Part shown: positions 1-6,239 of the stretch, in pieces
Layout: each line of letters opens with the position of its first letter
Numbering within the stretch: position 1 is the stretch's first letter
Source: Thermoactinomycetaceae bacterium
GTDB lineage: Bacteria; Bacillota; Bacilli; Thermoactinomycetales; Thermoactinomycetaceae
NCBI GenBank assembly: GCA_025449475.1
Contig: JANWJM010000151.1
Coordinates: forward strand, 1 to 11,360
Direction of reading: 5' to 3'
DNA length: 11,360 nucleotides
Translations under genes and position numbers: made by a program
The notes under the pieces: generated by a model
What the model was told of the DNA's origin: nothing
The model's input: the letters and a program-made list of their open reading frames with translations, nothing else
Databases searched by the model: none

Positions 1-237
1 AAAGATACCCAATTACACATCCCAGATCAACTCGCCCCATTTCTATGGGGATGGCCTTATAAATTTCAACATCGGATGGATCAAGCCAACACCCGTGTGG
101 TAATCGTGAAAGGATCCGGAATGAGTTTTTCAAGTGGCTTTGATACTCCAGCGGACATCAAACGCCTCCCAGAACATTTTACAGGTGTCATATGGACCAA
201 TCGAATTGATCGCATTGCCCCATACTACCAACAGTGA
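1..237 (+). CDS. C-terminal part of a putative glycerophosphodiester phosphodiesterase family protein (5' end outside window)
   Basis: The frame is open from base 1 and ends at TGA 235-237, giving 78 visible residues; the start lies to the left of the window. Visible features are an aromatic stretch (LWGWPYKF), a beta-strand-like segment (TRVVIVKGSG), SGFDTP, and near the end IWTNRIDRIAPYY. This tail resembles the end of some bacterial glycerophosphodiester phosphodiesterases, which hydrolyse glycerophosphodiesters to glycerol-3-phosphate and an alcohol, and whose last barrel strand leads into a 'WTNR' segment. The catalytic His/Glu residues would be upstream, so activity cannot be judged. 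The family call rests on remembered resemblance of the tail only and is tentative. The gene converges on yajC; no T-rich terminator of its own is evident on the plus strand. Confidence 0.45.
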   Translation, partial: KDTQLHIPDQLAPFLWGWPYKFQHRMDQANTRVVIVKGSGMSFSSGFDTPADIKRLPEHFTGVIWTNRIDRIAPYYQQ

Positions 238-290
238 GAATCCATCGCTTACACAACGATTGTTTCCTCTTTCCGAAAGACTACCCGAAA

Positions 291-338
291 AAAGGGATGG
301 TAAATGATTGTAACTTCTTCCTCATCACCCATCCCTTT
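291..338 (-). terminator. Rho-independent terminator of the queA-tgt-yajC transcript
   Basis: A perfect 10-bp inverted repeat, AAAGGGATGG (291-300) with CCATCCCTTT (329-338), encloses a 28-nt loop. Read on the minus strand the second arm runs straight into TTTTTTC, giving a U-tract. It lies 9 bases past the yajC stop codon. On the plus strand the hairpin is followed by CTCAAATG, not a T-run, so it serves mainly the minus-strand operon. Confidence 0.75.
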
Positions 339-347
339 CTCAAATGA

Positions 348-641
348 TCATTTCTCTGTATCTTTCTTTTTGTCATCTTCCTTTTTAATAACTTGATTGA
401 TCGCTGAACGCTCAAAAACCAAACGTGAATTCTCATTCACTTTTAAAGTTACTTTTTCCTCCGTCAAATCCACGATCGATCCATGCAAACCACCAATGGT
501 GATCACCTTATCTCCTCTTCTTAACGAATTTAGCATAATCATACGCTCTTTTTCTCTTTTTCTCTGCGGTCGGAGTAACAAAAAATAGAAGACTACAAAA
601 ACCAACACCAATGGTAAAAACGATAATAATTGTTGTTGCAT
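348..641 (-). CDS. yajC: Preprotein translocase subunit YajC
   Basis: 97 residues, the normal length for YajC, an auxiliary inner-membrane component of the Sec translocase that associates with SecDF in other bacteria. Residues about 5-23 form one hydrophobic membrane segment, followed by the family's basic motif RPQRKREKER (24-33). A small cytoplasmic domain then carries RRGDKVITIGG (41-51) and a strand pattern ending near NSRLVFERSAI (71-81); the tail is Lys/Glu-rich. The ATG at 639-641 is the first start after an in-frame TAG two codons upstream. No good ribosome binding site lies at normal distance; the strong AGGAGGTGG at 675-683 is about 36 nt away with a hairpin between. It is the last gene of the queA-tgt-yajC group and is followed by a terminator, so secDF is not in the same transcript here. 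Confidence 0.95.
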   Translation of the reverse strand: MQQQLLSFLPLVLVFVVFYFLLLRPQRKREKERMIMLNSLRRGDKVITIGGLHGSIVDLTEEKVTLKVNENSRLVFERSAINQVIKKEDDKKKDTEK

Positions 642-648
642 GTTCTAC

Positions 649-683
649 GATTACGACTCCATGTCGTAATCCATCCACCTCCT
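649..683 (-). promoter_or_regulatory. yajC leader: distant Shine-Dalgarno followed by a perfect hairpin
   Basis: On the minus strand, directly after the tgt stop codon, comes AGGAGGTGG (683-675). A perfect 9-bp stem follows, GATTACGAC (671-663) pairing with GTCGTAATC (657-649) around the 5-nt loop ATGGA, then GTAGAAC and the yajC ATG at 641. Unfolded, AGGAGG is about 36 nt from the ATG, too far for initiation; with the 23-nt hairpin folded out the distance falls to about 13 nt. A seven-codon frame (ATG at 674, stop at 651) also fits here, but its ATG is only 3 nt from AGGAGG. The sequence is certain; the initiation role is inferred. Confidence 0.55.
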
Positions 684-1826
684 CTAAAAAGTTAATTGAA
701 TATCGGTTGTTCCATAGTATTGTTTGATAAACTGTTCTCCAAAGTCAAGCAATCGATCTTGTCGAATTGCTTCTCTTACCTTTTCCATCAATCGGAGTAG
801 GAAATAGAGATTATGATAAGAGATGAGCCTTAATCCAAAAATTTCTTCTGCCTTTACTAAATGTCGTAAATAGGCTCTTGAATAAGAGCGACACGTATAG
901 CAATCGCAGTTTGGATCGAGCGGGGTGAAATCGCGGGCGAATTTTGCATTTCTTACAACTAGCCTGCCCATGCTGGTCATTGCCGTTCCGTTTCGAGCGA
1001 TCCGTGTAGGCAAAACACAGTCAAACATATCGACGCCATAGATCGCTCCCCTCACAAGCGAATCAGGTGAACCAACACCCATCAGATACCTCGGTTTATT
1101 GGCTGGCAAGAGACCCGTGGTCGACTCAAGAACCTCATACATCTGTTCCTTGGGTTCTCCCACACTTAACCCGCCGATCGCATACCCAGGAAAATCAAGT
1201 TCGATTAATCGCTCTGCACTCTCTCGCCGCAAGTCCAAATCCATACCACCCTGAACAATTCCAAACAATGCTTGCTCATCGGGACGCTGATGAGCTTTTA
1301 TGCAACGTTTTGCCCAGCGAATCGTTCGCCGCATGGAATCTTCCACATATTGGCGTTCAGCGGGGTAAGGTGTGCACTCATCAAAGGCCATGATAATATC
1401 GGCCCCTAAGGCATTTTGAATCTCGATCGATTTCTCTGGACTTAAAAAAAGTTTTTCACCGCTTATATGCGACCGAAAGGCGACTCCTTCCTCCGAAATC
1501 TCACGCAGAGCATTTAAACTGAAGACTTGAAATCCTCCACTATCCGTTAAAATCGGGGAATCCCAATTCATAAAAGCGTGCAATCCACCAGCTTCTTCCA
1601 CGATCTCGTGACCTGGACGTAAAAAAAGATGATATGTATTGCTTAAAATGATTTGACTGCCTACCTCTTTTAATTCTTCTGGACTTAATGTTTTCACAGT
1701 CGCCTGCGTTCCTACAGGCATAAAAATCGGTGTCTCAATCACTCCATGCTGCGTATGTATGCGACCGAGGCGAGCCCCTGATTGTTTACATACTTTTATA
1801 AGTTCAAAATGCAATGCCAACACCAT
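684..1826 (-). CDS. tgt: Queuine/preQ1 tRNA-guanine transglycosylase
   Basis: Exchanges guanine-34 in the anticodon of GU(N) tRNAs for the queuosine precursor preQ1. Numbered from the ATG at 1824-1826 (380 residues; B. subtilis Tgt is of similar size), the visible motifs are LTDSGGFQVF (about 93-102), FDECTPYPA (148-156), GIVQGGMD (189-196), IGGLSVGE (207-214), and GVDMFDCVLPTR (264-275), which carries the nucleophilic aspartate region. The zinc site is complete: Cys317, Cys319, Cys322 and His348. The start is uncertain. The frame extends to an ATG at 1862 that has GAGGT only 2 nt away. A TTG at 1820 would give MALHFELIK, the form most like family members, with GAGGGTGAT upstream. It follows queA, whose product acts on the preQ1 inserted by Tgt. 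Confidence 0.97.
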   Translation of the reverse strand: MVLALHFELIKVCKQSGARLGRIHTQHGVIETPIFMPVGTQATVKTLSPEELKEVGSQIILSNTYHLFLRPGHEIVEEAGGLHAFMNWDSPILTDSGGFQVFSLNALREISEEGVAFRSHISGEKLFLSPEKSIEIQNALGADIIMAFDECTPYPAERQYVEDSMRRTIRWAKRCIKAHQRPDEQALFGIVQGGMDLDLRRESAERLIELDFPGYAIGGLSVGEPKEQMYEVLESTTGLLPANKPRYLMGVGSPDSLVRGAIYGVDMFDCVLPTRIARNGTAMTSMGRLVVRNAKFARDFTPLDPNCDCYTCRSYSRAYLRHLVKAEEIFGLRLISYHNLYFLLRLMEKVREAIRQDRLLDFGEQFIKQYYGTTDIQLTF

Positions 1827-1887
1827 CACCCTCTGTTGAATCATTCGCCATTTGCGGATCATTACCTCTTCCAGAATACTTGATTAA

Positions 1888-1919
1888 GAAAAAAAAGACA
1901 AATCATATCCTTTTTTTTC
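1888..1919 (-). repeat. A/T-rich perfect inverted repeat between queA and tgt
   Basis: GAAAAAAAAG (1888-1897) and CTTTTTTTTC (1910-1919) are perfect complements separated by 12 nt. In the minus-strand transcript the A-arm comes first, just after the queA stop, and the U-arm ends about 60-90 nt before the tgt start candidates. A mostly A-U stem with a built-in U-run could cause pausing or weak termination, or be a processing site; its stability is low and it may have no function. Confidence 0.4.
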
Positions 1920-1924
1920 ATGTA

Positions 1925-2956
1925 TCAAATGATTAACATGGCATCTCCAAAACTAAAAAATCGATATCTCTTCTCAATCGCTTCTTGATATGCTGCTAAA
2001 ATATGCTCTCTCGAACTAAACGCACTGACCAACATTAACAACGTCGACTTTGGCAAATGAAAGTTTGTAAGCAAGCCATCAATCACTTGAAAGGAGAATC
2101 CCGGATAAATGAATAAATCGGACCACCCCTTTGCGGCTACAATTTCTCCCTTGTGCTGTTGGGCGATTGTCTCTAAGGTTCGGGCAGAAGTTGTACCCAC
2201 AGCAACCACCCTTCCACCATTCTTTTTAGCCTGATAAATTTTTTCGGCTTCAGATTGGGTCAATTCAAAATACTCTGCATGCATGCGATGATCTTCGATC
2301 CGATCGGTTTGCACGGGTCGAAAAGTTCCTAAACCAACATGAAGCGTAAGGTAGGCAATCTCAATTCCTTTATTTTTGATCGTCGATAACAATTCTTCTG
2401 TGAAATGCAACCCTGCTGTAGGAGCAGCAGCAGAACCGAGCTTCTTCGCATACACAGTCTGATAGCGCTCAGGGTCCTCTAATCGTTGATGAATATAAGG
2501 AGGAAGGGGCATGGTGCCAACTTCATCAAAAAGTTGTTCGACTTTTCCCTGTGGATCATGAAATTGAAACATCCACCCACCATCGACATCACTTTTTTTA
2601 AGTGCAACAGCTGTCGCTCTTCCTTCACCCAACTTCACCACGGTTCCAGGTTTGATTCGTTTGGATGGTTTCACCAATGCTTCCCAAATATCTTCCCCCA
2701 ACGGTTTCAAAATCAATAGTTCAATCTTAGCACCTGTCTCTTTTCTCCCCTGTAAGCGAGCAGGTCGAACTCGGCTATTATTTAACACTAATACATCAGC
2801 CGGTCTTAAAAATTTCGATATCCGATGAAAATAGGAATGAATCCGCTCGCCGGTAATACGCTCCATCACTAATAAACGGGAATCCTCTCTTCGCTTCGTC
2901 GGTGTTTGGGCAATACGTTCTTCGGGTAAATGATAATCGAAATCTGATACATTCAT
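1925..2956 (-). CDS. queA: S-adenosylmethionine:tRNA ribosyltransferase-isomerase
   Basis: Transfers and isomerises the ribosyl moiety of S-adenosylmethionine onto preQ1-tRNA, making epoxyqueuosine at wobble position 34. The 343 residues match the usual length. Conserved features in order are the N-terminal DFDYHLPEERIAQ (5-17) and SRLLV, LVLNNSRVRPARL (56-68), APTAGLHF (168-175), HVGLGTFRPV (206-215), VGTTSARTLE (253-262), NFHLPKSTLLMLVSAF (298-313), and the C-terminal YRFFSFGDAML. The ATG start has GGAGTGTGATC upstream, with GGAG 11 nt from the start. It lies upstream of tgt in the same direction, the usual queA-tgt pairing. An intrinsic-terminator-like hairpin stands about 30 nt before the start codon, so expression probably depends on read-through from ruvCAB or on a promoter inside the DUF2905 gene. 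Confidence 0.98.
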   Translation of the reverse strand: MNVSDFDYHLPEERIAQTPTKRREDSRLLVMERITGERIHSYFHRISKFLRPADVLVLNNSRVRPARLQGRKETGAKIELLILKPLGEDIWEALVKPSKRIKPGTVVKLGEGRATAVALKKSDVDGGWMFQFHDPQGKVEQLFDEVGTMPLPPYIHQRLEDPERYQTVYAKKLGSAAAPTAGLHFTEELLSTIKNKGIEIAYLTLHVGLGTFRPVQTDRIEDHRMHAEYFELTQSEAEKIYQAKKNGGRVVAVGTTSARTLETIAQQHKGEIVAAKGWSDLFIYPGFSFQVIDGLLTNFHLPKSTLLMLVSAFSSREHILAAYQEAIEKRYRFFSFGDAMLII

Positions 2957-2976
2957 TACGGATCACACTCCATTTG

Positions 2977-3007
2977 AAAAAGAAACCGCCTGTTATCGAA
3001 ACAGGCG
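2977..3007 (-). terminator. Terminator or attenuator hairpin between the DUF2905 gene and queA
   Basis: CGCCTGTT (2987-2994) and AACAGGCG (3000-3007) form a perfect 8-bp GC-containing stem around a 5-nt loop. On the minus strand the stem is followed by GTTTCTTTTTC, a T-rich tail. The DUF2905 stop codon (TAA, 2995-2993) sits in the loop and stem. Only about 20 nt remain between the T-tract and the queA start, which leaves no room for an independent promoter after the hairpin. It is therefore more likely a partial terminator or attenuator than a complete transcript end. Confidence 0.65.
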
Positions 3008-3211
3008 AAAGAGATAAAAAACCAATGATAAGAGCAAGCTAATCAGTATACAGGTTACGATGGGAAAGTATAGTGTGAAATTACCTTGTTTAATCAAGAT
3101 ATCACCAGGAAGCTTTCCGAGGGGGAACAACCGACTTCCAAATTGCCAAAAAAGCCCAATCAATACAAAGATAAGCCCAGAAATAATGAAGATCTTGGCT
3201 ATTGGATTCAT
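2993..3211 (-). CDS. DUF2905 small membrane protein, translationally coupled to ruvB
   Basis: 72 residues from the ATG at 3209-3211. There are two hydrophobic membrane segments (about residues 4-23 and 47-69) flanking a short loop with GKLPGDILIKQGNF, whose G-K-L-P-G-D-I core is the hallmark of the DUF2905 family. The function is unknown. Genes of this family commonly sit next to ruvB and queA in Bacillota, as here. The start codon overlaps the ruvB stop as ATGA, and a GGGGTGA about 11 nt upstream can serve as ribosome binding site. The frame could be extended 11 codons upstream into ruvB, but the family start and the ATGA overlap favour the shorter form. A hairpin with a T-rich tail overlaps its stop codon. 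Confidence 0.87.
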   Translation of the reverse strand: MNPIAKIFIISGLIFVLIGLFWQFGSRLFPLGKLPGDILIKQGNFTLYFPIVTCILISLLLSLVFYLFRLFR

Positions 3212-4206
3212 TCTGTATATTTCACCCCAAAATGCTGATAACAACGAGGTGTAGCCATTCGTCCTCGTGGCGTTCGCTTGAGTAATCCCTTCTGCATTAA
3301 GAAAGGTTCGTACACATCTTCGATCGTATTTGGCTCCTCGCCAATCGCTGCTGCAAGTGTCTCTAAACCGACCGGACCCCCTTGAAAGGTATCCATAATT
3401 GTGTGTAACAGCTTGTGATCCACATGATCTAAGCCTAGTTTATCCACTTGAATCCGATCCAATGCATGAAGGGAGGCTTCCCGTGTAATCACTCCATCCC
3501 CTTCGACTTGGACAAAATCACGAACACGTCTTAGCAAACGATTGGCGATCCGAGGTGTTCCCCTTGATCTTTTCGCAATTTCGAGTGCCCCTGCTTCGTC
3601 AATTTTCGTTGCTAATCGATCGGCTGTACGCATGATGATGAGCATTAATTCTTCCACCGAGTAAAACTCCAATCTGCTCACAACCCCGAACCGATCTCTT
3701 AACGGAGCGGAGAGCGATCCTGCGCGAGTGGTCGCCCCTACTAACGTAAATGCAGGCAGATCTAATCGAACCGATCGAGCACTTGGACCTTTCCCAATCA
3801 TGATATCCAATGCAAAATCTTCCATTGCAGGATATAAAATCTCTTCTACCGAGCGATTCAGCCGATGAATCTCATCAATAAATAACAAATCATACGGATT
3901 CAAATTGGTTAGAATCGCTGCAAGATCTCCTGCTCTCTCGATTGCTGGACCCGAAGTTGTATGGATATTTACTCCCAATTCATTGGCAATGATATAAGAT
4001 AAGGTTGTTTTTCCAAGCCCTGGCGGTCCGTACAAGAGAACATGATCCAATGCTTCCTTTCGAAGCTTCGCTGCTTCTATATACACCTGTAAATTTTGTT
4101 TTGCGACTTTTTGACCAATATACTCATTAAAATACCGAGGGCGCAAACTGAACTCGACCATCTCATCTTCCATAGCCATTTTTGAAGAGATGATTCGATC
4201 TTCCAT
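3208..4206 (-). CDS. ruvB: Holliday junction branch migration ATPase RuvB
   Basis: The hexameric AAA+ motor that, with RuvA, drives branch migration of Holliday junctions during recombination and fork repair. From the ATG at 4206 it has 332 residues. Walker A is GPPGLGKTT (60-68), Walker B LLFIDEIH (97-104), sensor I GATTR (157-161), the arginine-finger segment APLRDRFG (167-174) and sensor II GTPRIANRLLRR (206-217). The C-terminal winged helix ends with the conserved GPVGLETLA and RTPRGR stretches. An upstream GTG at 4215 is in frame but touches the ribosome binding site; GGGAGGGTGAGG is well placed (about 9 nt) for the ATG at 4206. It lies between ruvA and the DUF2905 gene, whose start overlaps its stop. 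Confidence 0.99.
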   Translation of the reverse strand: MEDRIISSKMAMEDEMVEFSLRPRYFNEYIGQKVAKQNLQVYIEAAKLRKEALDHVLLYGPPGLGKTTLSYIIANELGVNIHTTSGPAIERAGDLAAILTNLNPYDLLFIDEIHRLNRSVEEILYPAMEDFALDIMIGKGPSARSVRLDLPAFTLVGATTRAGSLSAPLRDRFGVVSRLEFYSVEELMLIIMRTADRLATKIDEAGALEIAKRSRGTPRIANRLLRRVRDFVQVEGDGVITREASLHALDRIQVDKLGLDHVDHKLLHTIMDTFQGGPVGLETLAAAIGEEPNTIEDVYEPFLMQKGLLKRTPRGRMATPRCYQHFGVKYTE

Positions 4207-4221
4207 TTGCCTCACCCTCCC

Positions 4222-4830
4222 TTATCGTTTCATTGTGACTTGTAGTGCTTTTTTAATAAGCTCTTCAGTGGATGAAATCCGTCCTTCGCTCATTTGGAGA
4301 ACCGACTTGACCGATTGTTCTGCTTCATTTTCATTATATCCGAGCCCCATCAAGGCTTCAACGGCTTCTCGATCAAATGGTAGTTGTCGGAGAGGGGGAC
4401 TCTGTGGTTGTACATCCATTCCTTGATCCAACGACCATTCTTTACATTTATCCTTTAAATCCAAAATAAGACGCTGAGCGGTTTTCTTTCCGATCCCTGG
4501 GATCTTTGTGAGGAACTTTACATCTTCCAATTGAATCGCTGTTACAATCTGTTTCGGATTCCCAGAAGAAAGCATTGCCAATCCCGCTTTTGGACCGATG
4601 CCGGACACTTCCAACAGCAATCGAAACAGATCACGCTCTTCCATTGTAGGAAATCCATAGAGTGTATGCGCATCTTCGCGAATCACAAGATGAGTGTAGA
4701 GTAAAACGCTGTCCCCTTGCTCATAAGTGACATTGGCTGGGATATAAATCCGATAACCGATCCCATTGACTTCGACTGTGACTGAATCATGTTGTTGATA
4801 AACCATTTCTCCTCTAACAAAATCAATCAT
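4222..4830 (-). CDS. ruvA: Holliday junction DNA helicase subunit RuvA
   Basis: Tetrameric four-way-junction binding protein that loads RuvB rings onto DNA. The 202 residues contain an N-terminal OB-fold domain (about 1-62), two helix-hairpin-helix motifs with SGIGPK (76-81) and PGIGKK (111-116), a flexible Gln/Pro-rich linker (about 138-150), and the C-terminal RuvB-contacting domain (about 153-200, DREAVEALMGLGY). The ATG has AGGTGAGGA 7 nt upstream, and this ribosome binding site includes the ruvC stop codon, so ruvC and ruvA are probably translationally linked. The gap to ruvB is 15 bases, filled by the ruvB ribosome binding site. Confidence 0.98.
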   Translation of the reverse strand: MIDFVRGEMVYQQHDSVTVEVNGIGYRIYIPANVTYEQGDSVLLYTHLVIREDAHTLYGFPTMEERDLFRLLLEVSGIGPKAGLAMLSSGNPKQIVTAIQLEDVKFLTKIPGIGKKTAQRLILDLKDKCKEWSLDQGMDVQPQSPPLRQLPFDREAVEALMGLGYNENEAEQSVKSVLQMSEGRISSTEELIKKALQVTMKR

Positions 4831-4839
4831 CTCGTGTCC

Positions 4840-5322
4840 TCACCTAGTTTCATAAACATCTGTGTGAGCCTCGCAAATGGCGATGGCTAGTGCATCTGCA
4901 ACATCGTCAGGTTGGGGAATCCTCGGAAGCGACAAAAGCATTTTTACCATCTCTTGAATCTGTTTTTTCTCCGCTTGACCATAACCCACCACCGCATTTT
5001 TCACCTGTAATGGCGTGTATTCACTAATGGGTAGTCCTGCTTCCTCAATCGCAAGCATAATGACTCCTCTGGCTTGTCCCACTGAAAACGCAGTTGTTAC
5101 ATTGCGGTTAAAGAATATTTTTTCAATTGCAACGATATCCGGTTGGTGTTCCTCAATAATAAACGAACAAGCATCATAAATCTGTTTCAACCTAGTTGAT
5201 AACTGCAAATTTGATTCCGTCTTAATACATCCGAAATCAACAGGCTCTAGATTATTCCCTTTCTGATCCAAAATGCCAAAACCTACGATGGCAAGTCCAG
5301 GATCGATTCCCATTATTCGCAC
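4840..5322 (-). CDS. ruvC: Crossover junction endodeoxyribonuclease RuvC
   Basis: Dimeric resolvase that nicks Holliday junctions symmetrically. The 160 residues show the RNase H-like fold motifs: GIDPGLAIVGFG at the N-terminus with Asp7, AIEKIFF with Glu67, and PDDVADALAIAI near the C-terminus supplying Asp140 and Asp143. Together these are the full acidic metal-binding set of the family. The start is GTG at 5320-5322 with GGAGG 6 nt upstream. It is the first gene of a compact ruvC-ruvA-ruvB unit (9 nt to ruvA). B. subtilis lacks RuvC and uses RecU, so this gene helps place the organism in another Bacillota lineage. I found no clear LexA/DinR box upstream. Confidence 0.97.
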   Translation of the reverse strand: MRIMGIDPGLAIVGFGILDQKGNNLEPVDFGCIKTESNLQLSTRLKQIYDACSFIIEEHQPDIVAIEKIFFNRNVTTAFSVGQARGVIMLAIEEAGLPISEYTPLQVKNAVVGYGQAEKKQIQEMVKMLLSLPRIPQPDDVADALAIAICEAHTDVYETR

Positions 5323-5441
5323 TCACGTCCTCCTCTCACAGCCAAACACTTAAGCATTTTTTATCATTTGCTATACTTGTTTTATAGTTTACTATTTTTC
5401 AAAAAAATAAATAAGGTTCTTTTCCGCCAATATTCGTTTTT
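5323..5441 (-). promoter_or_regulatory. Intergenic region before ruvC with small dyads and a weak promoter candidate
   Basis: This 119-nt A/T-rich stretch ends in the ruvC ribosome binding site. On the minus strand there is TTGAAA (5402-5397) followed by TATAGC 21 nt later, or TATAAA with no good -35, so no promoter is convincing. A perfect 5-2-5 dyad ATAGT-TT-ACTAT occupies 5384-5395, and a second short dyad, CTATA/TATAG, spans 5371-5387. No terminator for the upstream gene is evident, so read-through from 6035 into ruvC is possible. Confidence 0.3.
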
Positions 5442-6035
5442 TTATGTTCTCGACACTTTTTTCATTCTATCATTTAAAGGATATCTCTCTTTTCGCCTTG
5501 GATCCGCAAATAGACGTCGATTTGTCTGTTGCAATTCTTCCTTCACAGCCGACTTGATATATGTATTTAGTTCATCTATTAATTCTCTTGTTTTTTCTAA
5601 TGTTAACATGTTTCCATCTAACCATCGGATCGCGATGCCTTCTTTCATAGGAACCAATTCTACACGTCCAATTTGTTGTCGTTCATTTTGATTTTTATTT
5701 TGATATTCACGAACTAACATTTCCCGTAAGGGAAGTGTACTTCTTTCGGCTGCCAATAATTTTTCGTACAAGGGCTCAATTTCAATTCCTTTTTCTGCAT
5801 GATAAACAATGAGTTGCTGCTCCATCAACTCTGTTAGCATCGATACAATTTTCTGTTCAGAAAAACCGGTAATATCTTCAATCGTTGTCATGTCTTCATA
5901 CTGAATACAGGTATGTAATAAAATATACTGTTCATGACTTAATCCTAAATGCCGATGATATCGTAACAATAAATCTAAAACTTTTATTAATATTTGCTTT
6001 TCATTGGGATTACTCCTTATATTTTTTCTCGTCAT
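5442..6035 (-). CDS. DnaD N-terminal-domain-like winged-helix protein, function unknown
   Basis: 197 residues. Residues about 17-95 resemble the N-terminal winged-helix domain of the Bacillota primosome protein DnaD. They show a leading LLLRYHRHLGLSHEQYILL like the LLL-HYKQLGL opening of DnaD, a helix-turn-helix (TTIEDITGFSEQKIVSMLTEL), and a wing ending IEIEPLYEKLL, comparable to DnaD's 'SLQPLWGKL'. The C-terminal half lacks the DnaD C-terminal domain. Instead it has an apparent strand-strand-helix unit (VELVPMKEGIAIRWLDG, then a helix from about 145 to 175) and a basic tail. There is no signal peptide or membrane segment. The ATG has GGGGAG 8 nt upstream. It lies 119 nt before ruvC on the same strand, which suggests but does not show a link to DNA transactions. 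The family call rests on recalled DnaD sequence. Confidence 0.65.
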   Translation of the reverse strand: MTRKNIRSNPNEKQILIKVLDLLLRYHRHLGLSHEQYILLHTCIQYEDMTTIEDITGFSEQKIVSMLTELMEQQLIVYHAEKGIEIEPLYEKLLAAERSTLPLREMLVREYQNKNQNERQQIGRVELVPMKEGIAIRWLDGNMLTLEKTRELIDELNTYIKSAVKEELQQTNRRLFADPRRKERYPLNDRMKKVSRT

Positions 6036-6075
6036 CAGTTCAACTCCCCTACCCTCTCATTTCATTGTATTGGAT

Positions 6076-6108
6076 GATCATTATAAAGTCCAATGATCTA
6101 AATCTTCA
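6076..6108 (-). promoter_or_regulatory. Promoter of the DnaD-like gene with a dyad over the -10 box
   Basis: On the minus strand, TGAAGA (6108-6103) and a perfect TATAAT (6085-6080) are 17 nt apart, placing the transcription start near 6073 and a leader of about 38 nt. A perfect 7-bp inverted repeat GATCATT/AATGATC (6076-6082 and 6092-6098, 9-nt spacer) covers the -10 box and part of the spacer, a classic position for a repressor operator. The -10 match is strong and the -35 weak. Confidence 0.5.
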
Positions 6109-6144
6109 TAAGAGTAAAAGTCAAAAAACGGCATCCTATTAATT

Positions 6145-6221
6145 AAAAAAAACACTTGTCTGCAAGAAAGCACACGGAAGTCATCCAAATCGATAACGCT
6201 ACCGCTTGATATTTTCTTGCA
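6145..6221 (-). terminator. Probable terminator of the polysaccharide deacetylase gene
   Basis: A perfect 9-bp inverted repeat, TGCAAGAAA (6161-6169) with TTTCTTGCA (6213-6221), has a 43-nt loop. On the minus strand its second arm is followed by GACAAGTG and then eight Ts (6152-6145). A smaller CTTG-CAGA-CAAG hairpin sits just before the T-run. The T-run and position are right, but the stems are weak or long-looped, so efficiency is uncertain. Confidence 0.45.
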
Positions 6222-6239
6222 TGCAAATGTTATTACCAT

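Noticed and set aside
291..338. Terminator for the plus-strand gene ending at 237.
   Set aside because: The hairpin is followed on the plus strand by CTCAAATG, without a T-run; the T-run is on the minus side only.
1067..1393. A 108-codon plus-strand frame inside tgt, and similar antisense frames elsewhere.
   Set aside because: They lie opposite well-conserved genes, lack ribosome binding sites, and their translations show no recognisable family.
1864..1921. A 19-codon frame on the minus strand between queA and tgt (ATG at 1921, stop overlapping the 1862 ATG).
   Set aside because: It has no ribosome binding site, consists largely of homopolymer-derived Lys and Phe codons, and is explained by the A8/T8 inverted repeat.
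5323..5441. LexA/DinR operator before ruvC, expected because ruvAB is SOS-controlled in B. subtilis.
   Set aside because: Only isolated GAAC and CGAA half-sites occur; no arrangement matches the two-half-site palindrome.
5442..6035. BofC or another sporulation protein, sometimes found next to ruvC.
   Set aside because: The protein has no signal peptide or secreted domain and looks like a cytoplasmic winged-helix protein.
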